Origin: Caulobacter sp. BK020
Lineage (GTDB): Bacteria; Pseudomonadota; Alphaproteobacteria; Caulobacterales; Caulobacteraceae
Reading direction: 5' to 3'
DNA: 64,000 nt
Assembly: GCF_004342605.1 (NCBI RefSeq)
Contig: NZ_SLZL01000002.1
Span: forward strand, 310,001 to 374,000
Positions within the stretch are counted from its first letter, which is position 1, and the number at the start of each line of letters is the position of its first letter. Below are positions 18,062-26,004 of this stretch, one piece after another. A program made the position numbers and the translations under genes. The notes below the pieces were generated by a model. It ran no database searches, had not been told where the DNA came from, and worked only from the letters and a program-made list of their open reading frames with translations.

Positions 18062-19753
18062 ATGACGTCTCGCCACGCCCTGGTTTCCGTTCTCGCCGCC
18101 GCGCTCGGCCTCGCCGCGCCCCTGGCCGTCGCGCGAGCGGAAAGCGCCACCCCCGCCGGCTTCGCCGCGCCGCCTCCGCCAGCGCCCGGCGTCAATACGG
18201 TCGCCGACGTCGAGCCACGTGTTTCGCGGCCGGCGGGTCAGCCCTGCGTCACGCCGCTGTTCGCCCCGCGGCAGTTCGAAGGCGTGGAGCCCGTCGCCTT
18301 CTCCTATGCGCCGCCGGCGGCTTGTCCGGGGCCGTGGGCCAAGGTCGTGCTGGAAGCCGATTTCGACGTCACCGCGGGCCGGCAGTTCGATCGCACCGCC
18401 ATCATCCATCTGGGCGGGGTGAACCTCTACTACGGCACCACGATGGAGCCGCGCAAAGCCATCGCCCCGGCCTGGCACGTGGAGCGCGACGTCACCGACT
18501 ACGCCGCCCTGCTGGCGCAGCCTGGCGCCGGGGAGGTCCTGATCGCCAATGTCGTCAACGAGACCTACACCGGACGGCTAACCGCCAGCGCGCGCCTGCT
18601 GTTCTATCCCGCTTCGGCCGCGATACCCGCCGCGGCGGCGCCGCAGATCGTGCAGCCGATCTCTGGCGGCCTCGCCAAGCTCACCAAGGACAAGGACCGC
18701 CTGGCGCAGACCGTGGTGTTGCCGGCCAATGTCGAGCGCCTGGCCCTGGACGTCATCGCCCAGGGACAGGCCGACGACGAGTTCTGGTACGACTGCGTTC
18801 CTGATCACCTGGCCTCAGACAAGGAGGGACGTTGCGGGGGCGGGGCCTTCCGGCAGGTCGAGGTGTTCGTCGACGGCCAGCGCGCGGGCCTGGCCTCGCT
18901 GTTTCCCTGGATCTTTACGGGCGGGATCAATCCGTACCTGTGGTTCCCGGTTCCCGCGCCGGAGACCCTGAACTTCACACCTTCGCGGGTCGACCTGACG
19001 CCGTTCGCCGGCCTGGTCAACGATGGGCAGCCGCACCGCATCGAGGTCGCCGTGCCCGGGGTGCGCAACTACTATCTGGTCACCGCCAGCCTGCTGGCCT
19101 GGCGCGACGCTGGCGCCAGCGCCACCCGCGGACGGCTGCTCCACAACACGCTGGCGGCCCCGCGCGAGACCACGGACGCACGCCGCGTCCGGGCCGGCGA
19201 GCAGGGCCTGAACGGCCGGATCGACACGCGTTTCGCCCAGAAGGGAGAGGTCGCGGGCGTTCTCCAGACCTCTCACGGTGAAGTCACCACCAGCGTGCGC
19301 TATGCGATGTCGTTCTCGAACCGCCAGGACTATGTCTCCAATGACAAGGTCCAGATCGGCCGCATGCGGCAGTCGACGCGCCTGCAGGTCGATACGCGGC
19401 GGACCGACGCGTCGGGGACCGCGACGCGCCGGGAAGTCGCGTCCTATCCGTTCAGCAGCGTTACCGAGGAAACGGTCACGGCCGACGGGACCAACCAGAC
19501 CGCCGCCGTCGACCTGACCCTGGCCCGGACCGAGCGCGAAGTCTCCGCGGACGGCAAGGTCTGGACTCGCACCCTCAGCAACCACGTCGCACCGACCGCC
19601 CAGGGGCAATTCAACCGCGCCGCCCGACGGTTCCAGAACGCCTCGGGCTCGTCGGTCCAGGCGTATCGACTCGAAGACAGCGCCCTCGGCTGCTACGGCC
19701 GCACCGTCGTGGTGAAGGACAACGCCGTGGTCATGGCCCGGGACGGCTGCTGA
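18062..19753 (+). CDS. PNGase A-type peptide-N4-(N-acetyl-beta-glucosaminyl)asparagine amidase
   Basis: A 563-residue exported protein (signal peptide to about residue 28, AVARAESA) matching the PNGase A family (Pfam PNGaseA), otherwise best known from plants and fungi and present in some bacteria. Recognisable parts are VTPLFAPRQFEGVEPVAFSY, WAKVVLEADFDVTAGRQFDR, the GVNLYYGTTMEP motif, the long central GGGAFRQVEVFVDGQRAG and FPWIFTGGINPYLWFPV stretches, and a beta-rich C-terminal half. These enzymes hydrolyse the GlcNAc-Asn bond and release whole N-glycans, including those with core alpha-1,3-fucose. It follows the STN receptor by 37 bp and probably shares its transcript. Whether it is periplasmic or surface-exposed is not visible from sequence. 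Confidence 0.85.
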   Translation: MTSRHALVSVLAAALGLAAPLAVARAESATPAGFAAPPPPAPGVNTVADVEPRVSRPAGQPCVTPLFAPRQFEGVEPVAFSYAPPAACPGPWAKVVLEADFDVTAGRQFDRTAIIHLGGVNLYYGTTMEPRKAIAPAWHVERDVTDYAALLAQPGAGEVLIANVVNETYTGRLTASARLLFYPASAAIPAAAAPQIVQPISGGLAKLTKDKDRLAQTVVLPANVERLALDVIAQGQADDEFWYDCVPDHLASDKEGRCGGGAFRQVEVFVDGQRAGLASLFPWIFTGGINPYLWFPVPAPETLNFTPSRVDLTPFAGLVNDGQPHRIEVAVPGVRNYYLVTASLLAWRDAGASATRGRLLHNTLAAPRETTDARRVRAGEQGLNGRIDTRFAQKGEVAGVLQTSHGEVTTSVRYAMSFSNRQDYVSNDKVQIGRMRQSTRLQVDTRRTDASGTATRREVASYPFSSVTEETVTADGTNQTAAVDLTLARTEREVSADGKVWTRTLSNHVAPTAQGQFNRAARRFQNASGSSVQAYRLEDSALGCYGRTVVVKDNAVVMARDGC

Positions 19754-19758
19754 ACACG

Positions 19759-19808
19759 ATCCGGCCATAAGGGCGCGTTTCATGCGCCCAGCAGCGATCG
19801 GGCCGGAT
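19759..19808 (+). terminator. Nested hairpin, putative terminator after PNGase gene
   Basis: ATCCGGCC at 19759-19766 pairs with GGCCGGAT at 19801-19808, and inside it GGGCGC (19771-19776) pairs with GCGCCC (19784-19789). Only a short T run follows, so termination is plausible but not certain. Confidence 0.4.
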
Positions 19809-19873
19809 TTGCGGCGCCTAAAAGCAACGCAGATCCGGCCGTCGTTCCGCAGGCCTAAAAATCCGCTTGGAGC

Positions 19874-19890
19874 ATGTTACGATATAACAT
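19874..19890. promoter_or_regulatory. Zur (FurB)-type operator palindrome
   Basis: ATGTTACGATATAACAT is an interrupted palindrome (6-bp arms ATGTTA/TAACAT, 5-bp centre) close to the alphaproteobacterial Zur consensus with TGTTATA/TATAACA arms. It lies 34 bp before the start of a ZnuD-like receptor, so zinc-dependent repression is the natural reading. Confidence 0.65.
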
Positions 19891-19924
19891 AAGTGAAGCC
19901 CGAGCATTCTTTTGTGAGGGTCAA

Positions 19925-21916
19925 ATGCGACTGCGTACGATGTTGCTGGCGGCGGCCGGAGTTGGAGGCCTGTTGGCCTGCGCCGCTCAAGCCGGAGCCC
20001 AGGATCTGGGCCATTCGGTGTCCGAGGTGGTGATCACCGCCTCGCCCCTGGCCGGCGATCCTGACCGTTTCGCGACCATCGTCGAGCAGGTGAGCCGCGA
20101 CCAGGTCCTGAGCAACGGCGGGGCCAGTCTGGCCGACGCCCTGCGCAATGTGCCCGGCGTCGCCGGCACGGGCTTCGCGGCCGGCGCCAGCCGTCCGGTG
20201 ATCCGCGGCATGGACGCCCAGCGCGTGAAGCTGGCCGAGAACGGCCTGTCCAGCTCGGACGTCTCGGACGTCGGTCCCGACCACGGCGTGCCGATCGACC
20301 CGCTCGCCGCACAGCAGATCGAGGTCGTGCGCGGCGCGGCCACTCTGCGCTACGGCAGCCAGGCGATCGGCGGCGTCGTCAACGTCATCAACAACCGCAT
20401 TCCGCTCAAGCCGATCGATGGGATCGAGGGCGAAACCACCGCGGCCTATTCCACCGGCGCGGCGACCGGCGAGGGCACGATCAGCCTCGACGCGGGGCAG
20501 GGGCCGTTCGCGGTCCACCTGGACGGCTTCGGCCGTCGGGCCAGCGACTACAAGACGCCGGACGGCGTCCAGCCGAACTCGTTCTTCCGCGGCAACGGCT
20601 ATTCGGGCGGCGCGTCCTACTTCTTTGGCGACGACAGCCGCGTCGGGGCGAGCGGCACGCACTACGAGGCCCGCTACGGCATTCCGTCCGACGACACCTT
20701 CATCCGCATGAAGCAGGACAAGGGCGCGTTCGGCGGGTCGTTCAAGTTCGGCGATGGCGTCCTGCAGCGGGTGAACGTCGACGCCGGCTATGCCGACTAC
20801 ACTCACAGCGAGATCGATCCGGAGAGCAACGAGGTCCTGTCCACCTTCAACAACAAGGAATGGGACGGGCGGATGGAGGCGCTGTTCGGCGCCACGGGTC
20901 CGCTCTCGGCCTCGGCGCTCGGCGTTCAGTTCCAGGACCGGAAGTTCAGCGCCCTCGGTGAAGGGGCCGACTATCTGCTGCCCACCCATACCCAGAGCGC
21001 CGCGGCCTTCGCGTTCGTGGAGGCGCCGGTCGGCGCTCTGCAATTCCAGGGCGCGGCGCGCGTCGAGCATATCAAGATCGACGGCACGCCGGCCTCGGGC
21101 GTCGAGACCAGCCGCGACTATACGCCGTTCAGCGTGTCGGCGGGCTTCACCTATGACGCCTCCGATGCTCTGCGCCTGGGCCTGACGGCCGCCTCGGCGG
21201 CGCGAGCGCCGGCCCAGACCGAACTGTTCGCCCGCGGCCCGCACGACGGCCCGGCGACGTTCGAGACCGGCGATCCGGAGCTGAAGATCGAACGCGCCAA
21301 CTCGCTTGAAGCGACCGCCCGCTACAAACTCGGCTCCGAAGGCCGCATCGAAGCGTCGGTCTGGGGCGCGCACTTCGACAATTACATCTACGGCGCCCTG
21401 AGCGGCCGCATGTGCGACGAGGACGGGGTCTGCGAGGCCGGCGGGGCCGGCGAGCTCAAGGAGCTCAACTACGGTCAGCGCGACGCCAACTTCTGGGGCG
21501 TCGAGGCCAAGGCCTTCTTCCCGCTGACCTCGGTGGCGGGCGGCAACCTGTCGGGCCAGGTGCTGGGCGACTATGTTCGCGCCAAGTTCACGGGCGGCGG
21601 CGACGTGCCGCGCATCCAGCCCGGCCGTTTCGGCGGCGGCCTGGACTGGGCCAACGACAGGGTCGACGCCAGCTTCCTGGTGCTGGCCGTGTCGTCCCAG
21701 GACCATGTCGGCGTGGCCGACCTGGCCACCGACGGCTACACCTCCATCGACGCCCAGGTCCGCTGGCGGCCGTTCAAGGCCAAGCCGGGGATCGAGCTGC
21801 TGCTGGTCGGCCACAACCTGGCCGACGAGACGATCCGCAACGCCACCGCCCTGAACAAGGACTCGGTCATCATGCCGGGCCGCGACGTGCGCCTGGTGCT
21901 CAGCGCCAAGTTCTGA
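19925..21916 (+). CDS. ZnuD-like TonB-dependent metal (zinc) receptor
   Basis: A 663-residue receptor. The start at 19925 is chosen because GAGGG lies four bases upstream and a signal peptide follows (MRLRTMLLAAAGVGGLLACA). The plug has ASLADALRNVPGVAGTGFA, RPVIRGMDAQRVKLAENGLS, SSDVSDVGPDHGVPIDPLAA, and VVRGAATLRYGSQAIGGVVN, the pattern of the ZnuD branch of small metal receptors. The barrel contains a short cysteine pair (CDEDGVC) in an outer loop and ends LVLSAKF. A Zur-like palindrome in the leader strengthens the zinc assignment. It has no evident link to the N-glycan genes on either side and looks like a stand-alone unit. Confidence 0.85.
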   Translation: MRLRTMLLAAAGVGGLLACAAQAGAQDLGHSVSEVVITASPLAGDPDRFATIVEQVSRDQVLSNGGASLADALRNVPGVAGTGFAAGASRPVIRGMDAQRVKLAENGLSSSDVSDVGPDHGVPIDPLAAQQIEVVRGAATLRYGSQAIGGVVNVINNRIPLKPIDGIEGETTAAYSTGAATGEGTISLDAGQGPFAVHLDGFGRRASDYKTPDGVQPNSFFRGNGYSGGASYFFGDDSRVGASGTHYEARYGIPSDDTFIRMKQDKGAFGGSFKFGDGVLQRVNVDAGYADYTHSEIDPESNEVLSTFNNKEWDGRMEALFGATGPLSASALGVQFQDRKFSALGEGADYLLPTHTQSAAAFAFVEAPVGALQFQGAARVEHIKIDGTPASGVETSRDYTPFSVSAGFTYDASDALRLGLTAASAARAPAQTELFARGPHDGPATFETGDPELKIERANSLEATARYKLGSEGRIEASVWGAHFDNYIYGALSGRMCDEDGVCEAGGAGELKELNYGQRDANFWGVEAKAFFPLTSVAGGNLSGQVLGDYVRAKFTGGGDVPRIQPGRFGGGLDWANDRVDASFLVLAVSSQDHVGVADLATDGYTSIDAQVRWRPFKAKPGIELLLVGHNLADETIRNATALNKDSVIMPGRDVRLVLSAKF

Positions 21917-22052
21917 CCAGAAGCGACGCCCGCCTCTCCAGGAGACGGGCGTCCCTCGAACATCGACGTCCGCTGCGTCCTCGTGATGGCGGCATGATCC
22001 CGTTTTCGGCGGTGAAATTCCTTCGACAGCGGTGTCTTTCTCCCGCGCTATA

Positions 22053-22088
22053 GACAACGTTGTCGTAGCTTCGTACGACAACGTTGTC
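22053..22088. promoter_or_regulatory. Double palindromic operator, LacI-type
   Basis: Two copies of the perfect 12-bp palindrome GACAACGTTGTC lie at 22053-22064 and 22077-22088, centres 24 bp apart. The whole 36 bp is also a palindrome, with 15-bp arms around GCTTCG. The central-CG form is typical of LacI-family operators. It sits about 70 bp upstream of the GH3 gene and probably represses it in the absence of a sugar ligand; no LacI regulator gene is in the window. Confidence 0.7.
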
Positions 22089-22155
22089 GTTGCGGTCGTC
22101 GAGCCGCCGGCGAAAAGGCCTCCGTGGAGAGGCCGGAGGAAACACGGGGCCTGTC

Positions 22156-24357
22156 ATGACCATTCGCACCCTCACGCTCGTCTCAAGTCTCGCCATCCTG
22201 GCTGCGACATCAGCGCAAGCCGCCCGACCGTCCGAGCAGCCTTGGATGAATTCCAAGCTGTCGGCGGACGAGCGCGCGGCGCTGCTGGAGAAGGAGCTGA
22301 CCCTCGACGAGCGCATCGGCCTGCTACACGGGCCGATGTCGATGCCGATCTTCGGGATCACCAAGCCCGAGGGGGCGATCGGCTCGGCGGGCTACATCCC
22401 GGGCATCGCGCGCCTCGGCGTGCCAGCCCTGCAGGAAAGCGACGCCAGCCTGGGCGTCACGAACCCGCTCGGCGTGCGCCCGGGCGACGGCGCCACGGCC
22501 CTGCCGTCGGGTCTGGCGCTGGCGGCGACCTTCAACACCAGGCTGGCCTATGAGGGCGGGGCCGTGGTGGGGCGCGAGGCGCGGGCCAAGGGGTTCAACG
22601 TCCAGCTGGCGGGCGGCGTCAACCTGGCGCGCGATCCGCGCAACGGCCGCAACTTCGAATATCTCGGCGAAGACCCGTGGCTGGCCGGCAACCTGGCCGG
22701 CGCGTCGATCAAGGGGATCCAGGACCAGGGGATCATCTCGACGATCAAGCACTTCTCGCTGAACGGCCAGGAGACCAGCCGCCACTTCGCCAATTCGGTG
22801 ATTGACGAGGCGGCGCATCGCGAAAGCGACCTGCTGGCCTTCCAGATCGCCATCGAGAAAGGCCAGCCGGGCTCGGTGATGTGCGCCTATAACCTGGTCA
22901 ATGGCGACTACAGCTGCGGCAACGACCACCTGCTGAACAGCGTCCTGAAGGGCGACTGGGCCTACAAGGGCTGGGTGATGTCGGACTGGGGCGCGGTCCA
23001 CGCCACCGACTACATCGTCAAGGGCCTGGACCAGCAATCGGGCGAACAGCTGGACGCCAAGATCTGGTTCGGCGCGCCGTTGAAGGCCGCCGTCGAGAAG
23101 GGCGAGATCCCGGCCGCGCGGCTGTCGGACGCCAGCCGCCGCATCCTGCGCTCGATGTTCGCCGCGGGCCTGTTCGACAAGCCGGTGTCGCCGGGCGGCG
23201 CCATAGACTACGCGGCCAACGCCGAGGTGGCCGGGGCGGCGGCGGCCGAGGGCGTCGTGCTGCTGAAGAACCGCGAGGGCCTGCTGCCCCTGGCCGCCAC
23301 GGCCAAGACCATCGCCGTGATCGGCGGCCATGCCGACGCCGGCGTGCTGTCGGGCGGCGGCTCGTCCCAGGTAGTCCCGCCGGGCGGGGCGAAACGCGTG
23401 GTGCCGCTGGGCGGCGAGGGGATGATGGGCCCGTTCCGCAGCGAGTACTTCAACGGATCCTCGCCCCTGGCCGCCATCCGCAAGGCCGCGCCGGACGCCA
23501 AGGTCACGTTCGACGACGGACGCTACGTGTCCGCGGCCGTCGCCGCGGCCAAGGCCGCCGACGTGGTGGTGGTGTTCGGCAACCAGTGGATGGGCGAGGG
23601 GGAAGACGCGGCGGACCTGTCCTTGCCGGACGGCCAGGACGCCCTGATCGCCGCCGTCGCGGCCGCCAACCCCAACACCGTAGTGGTGCTGCAGACCGGC
23701 GGTCCGGTGGCTATGCCCTGGCTGGACCAGGCCGGCGCGGTGGTCGAGGCCTGGTACTCGGGCGCCAAGGGCGGCGAGGCGATCGCCGACGTGCTGTTCG
23801 GCGCGGTCAATCCCTCGGGCCGCCTGCCGGTGACCTTCCCGGCTTCGCTGGCGCAATATCCGCGCGAGGCGCTGCCGGGGCGCGGCCTGCCGGAAAAGAC
23901 CCAGTTCGACGTAGTCTATAGCGAGGGCGCCGACGTCGGCTATCGCCGCTTCGCCACGAGCGGCCAGAAGCCGCTGTTCCCGTTCGGCTATGGCCTGTCC
24001 TACACCCAGTTCGCCTATTCGAACCTGAAGGTGACCGGCGGCGACAGCCTGACGGTCAGCTTCGATGTCGCCAATACAGGACAAAGGGCCGGCAAGGACG
24101 CGCCTCAGGTCTATCTGACCGATGCGGCCGGCAAGCCGGTCCAGCGGCTGATCGGATTCGACAAGGTCGACCTGAAACCGGGCGAAACGCGCCGCCTCGC
24201 CCTCACCGCCGACGCCCGTCTGCTGGGGCGCTTCGACGCCAAGGCCAGGCGCTGGGTGATCGACGCCGGTCGCTACCAGGTGGGCGTCGGCGGGGCCTCC
24301 AATGACCTGGCCCTGAGCGGCGCCGCCAAGCTGAAGGCCAGGACCCTGAAACCCTGA
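22156..24357 (+). CDS. GH3 beta-glucosidase, exported
   Basis: A 733-residue GH3 enzyme with a signal peptide (MTIRTLTLVSSLAILAATSAQA), which decides the start at 22156. The first domain ends with the VMSDWGAVHATDY motif; Asp277 is the expected nucleophile, and KHFSLNGQETSRH is the usual Lys-His pair. The second domain follows (EGVVLLKNREGLLPL, VVVVFGNQWMGEGEDAADLS, NPSGRLPVTFP), then an FN3-like domain (PLFPFGYGLSYTQF, KDAPQVYLTD). It should cut terminal beta-glucose from oligosaccharides in the periplasm. It carries no PA14 insert, unlike the GH3 enzyme at the window start. The double palindrome upstream suggests sugar-responsive control separate from the N-glycan locus. Confidence 0.93.
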   Translation: MTIRTLTLVSSLAILAATSAQAARPSEQPWMNSKLSADERAALLEKELTLDERIGLLHGPMSMPIFGITKPEGAIGSAGYIPGIARLGVPALQESDASLGVTNPLGVRPGDGATALPSGLALAATFNTRLAYEGGAVVGREARAKGFNVQLAGGVNLARDPRNGRNFEYLGEDPWLAGNLAGASIKGIQDQGIISTIKHFSLNGQETSRHFANSVIDEAAHRESDLLAFQIAIEKGQPGSVMCAYNLVNGDYSCGNDHLLNSVLKGDWAYKGWVMSDWGAVHATDYIVKGLDQQSGEQLDAKIWFGAPLKAAVEKGEIPAARLSDASRRILRSMFAAGLFDKPVSPGGAIDYAANAEVAGAAAAEGVVLLKNREGLLPLAATAKTIAVIGGHADAGVLSGGGSSQVVPPGGAKRVVPLGGEGMMGPFRSEYFNGSSPLAAIRKAAPDAKVTFDDGRYVSAAVAAAKAADVVVVFGNQWMGEGEDAADLSLPDGQDALIAAVAAANPNTVVVLQTGGPVAMPWLDQAGAVVEAWYSGAKGGEAIADVLFGAVNPSGRLPVTFPASLAQYPREALPGRGLPEKTQFDVVYSEGADVGYRRFATSGQKPLFPFGYGLSYTQFAYSNLKVTGGDSLTVSFDVANTGQRAGKDAPQVYLTDAAGKPVQRLIGFDKVDLKPGETRRLALTADARLLGRFDAKARRWVIDAGRYQVGVGGASNDLALSGAAKLKARTLKP

Positions 24358-24419
24358 CCTTGCGCGCGGGCGTCGCCGGCGAGGCGGCGCCCGGCCATTC
24401 GAATCTAGGAGCGCATCTG

Positions 24420-24617
24420 ATGAATATGGTTCTCGTCGATGAGGAACAGGTCCTCGCCTTTCGCGCCGCGCTTCCGGCGGTGACGAAGGTCTGTCTCCAG
24501 GAAGTGCTGGGCGTCAGCGAGACGACCTGGACGCGGTTGAGGAAGGGGCGACCGATCCGTCGCTCGACCTATGATCGCCTGCTATGCCGGCTCGCACGGA
24601 TCTCGGCCGCCGCCTGA
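24420..24617 (+). CDS. Small helix-turn-helix protein, 65 residues
   Basis: The start at 24420 has AGGAG eight bases upstream. The sequence (KVCLQEVLGVSETTWTRLRK, GRPIRRSTYDRLLCRLARI) looks like a minimal HTH of the Cro/AlpA size with basic recognition helix, so DNA binding is likely. Nothing else is encoded. It lies 62 bp after the GH3 gene and ends 10 bp before the convergent type I secretion genes. A regulatory role for either neighbour is possible but unproven. Confidence 0.65.
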   Translation: MNMVLVDEEQVLAFRAALPAVTKVCLQEVLGVSETTWTRLRKGRPIRRSTYDRLLCRLARISAAA

Positions 24618-24627
24618 CGACGGCGCT

Positions 24628-26004
24628 TCACTGTTCTCGGAAAGCCCGGAACAGGCGCTGCTGCAGCGGCTCGACGAGGTACTGCAGGGCGGTGCGCTTG
24701 CGAAGCGGCACCACCACCTCGACGGGCAGTCCGGCCTTCAGCATCGGCGGGTCGCGGCCGGGCTGCCTCAGGGCGGCCAGTTCCTCGGGCGGCACGGCGA
24801 CTTCGGCGCGGAAGTAGCGCGCTCCGGTCTTCTCGTCGGTGAAGCCGTCGGCCGACAGCTTGGTCACCTTGCCTTCCAGCAGCGGCAGGTGGCGGTCGTG
24901 GAAGGCGCTCAGGCGCACGTCGGTGGTCTGGCCGACATGGATGTCGTCGGCGTCGTTGGCCGCCACCCGAGCCTCGATGACCAGGGGCGCGCGCCGGGGC
25001 ACGATTTCCATCAGGGTGTCGCCAGGCTGCGCCAGGCCGCCGACCGTGAACACCTTCAGTCCCACCACCTGGCCCGAGGCCGGGGCCCTGACCATGCCGC
25101 GGGACAGCTGGTCGCGCGCCGCCGCCAGCTTGGGCTTCAATTCGTTGAGCTCGACCTCGGCCGCGCGCAGGTCGACGATGACCTCGTCCATCTGCTGGCG
25201 GTCGACCTGCAGGGCCTGCATGCGGGTCTCTCCGATGCCCTCGCGGGCGCTGGCGGCCTGGGCGCGGAAAGCCCCGTCGGCCCCGGCCAGGTCGGCGGCG
25301 GCGCGCTCCAGGGCCCGCACCCGGGTCAGGGGCGCATAGCCCTGGGCGGCCAGCTTCCTCATGCCCTCCAGCTCATCGCCGATCAGCCGCTGCTGCTCGC
25401 GATTGGCGGCCAGCTGGCGTTCGTAGCCGTGGATCTGCTCGCTCAGCTGACTGGCGCGCTCACCCAGAACCCCATGCTGCGACGCCCGCGCGCTGCGCCG
25501 GGCGGCCAGTTGACGGCGTTCCAGCGCCATGGCCTCGTCGGCCAGGAGTTTGTCCTCGGGAGGCAGGCCGATGAAGGCCAGGGGCGTGGCCGGTCCGGCC
25601 AGGCCGTCGCGCTCGGCGATCAGCCGGGCCCGCTGGGCCTCGAGCGCGAACAGCCGCGAGGCCAGGGCCCGCTCCTGGGCCCGGATATCCTGGACATTGA
25701 TCTCGACCAGCACCTGGCCCTGGCGAACGACGTCGCCCTCCTGCACGCGAAGGGCCGAGATGACGCCGCCCTCGCGATGCTGCACGGCCTGGCGGCTGCC
25801 CGACACCGCCACCACGCCGGGGGCGTAGGCGCCGGCGTCTAGCGGGGCCAGGGCCGCCCAGCCCAGAAAGCCGATGAAGAAGGCGCCGGCCGCCGCCAGA
25901 CCGACGCGCAACTCCCAGCGGGTCCCGTCGTCCGGACCGTCGTCCTCCAGGATGCCGGCCGGAATGATCTGGTCATAGTTCGATTGGATCAGCGAACCGC
26001 TCAT
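24628..26004 (-). CDS. Type I secretion membrane fusion protein, HlyD family
   Basis: A 458-residue HlyD/PrtE-type adaptor: a short cytoplasmic N terminus, one membrane helix (~33-55, VGLAAAGAFFIGFLGWAALA), a lipoyl/barrel-sandwich half (SALRVQEGDVVRQGQVLVEI), long alpha-helical hairpins (~100-290) and the second lipoyl half with the family C-terminal region (VIEARVAANDADDIHVGQT, AGLPVEVVVPLRKRTALQYL). It joins the inner-membrane ABC exporter to a TolC-type outer-membrane channel, which is not encoded nearby. Its ATG overlaps the ABC gene stop by 4 bp, so the two are translationally coupled. Confidence 0.95.
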   Translation of the reverse strand: MSGSLIQSNYDQIIPAGILEDDGPDDGTRWELRVGLAAAGAFFIGFLGWAALAPLDAGAYAPGVVAVSGSRQAVQHREGGVISALRVQEGDVVRQGQVLVEINVQDIRAQERALASRLFALEAQRARLIAERDGLAGPATPLAFIGLPPEDKLLADEAMALERRQLAARRSARASQHGVLGERASQLSEQIHGYERQLAANREQQRLIGDELEGMRKLAAQGYAPLTRVRALERAAADLAGADGAFRAQAASAREGIGETRMQALQVDRQQMDEVIVDLRAAEVELNELKPKLAAARDQLSRGMVRAPASGQVVGLKVFTVGGLAQPGDTLMEIVPRRAPLVIEARVAANDADDIHVGQTTDVRLSAFHDRHLPLLEGKVTKLSADGFTDEKTGARYFRAEVAVPPEELAALRQPGRDPPMLKAGLPVEVVVPLRKRTALQYLVEPLQQRLFRAFREQ

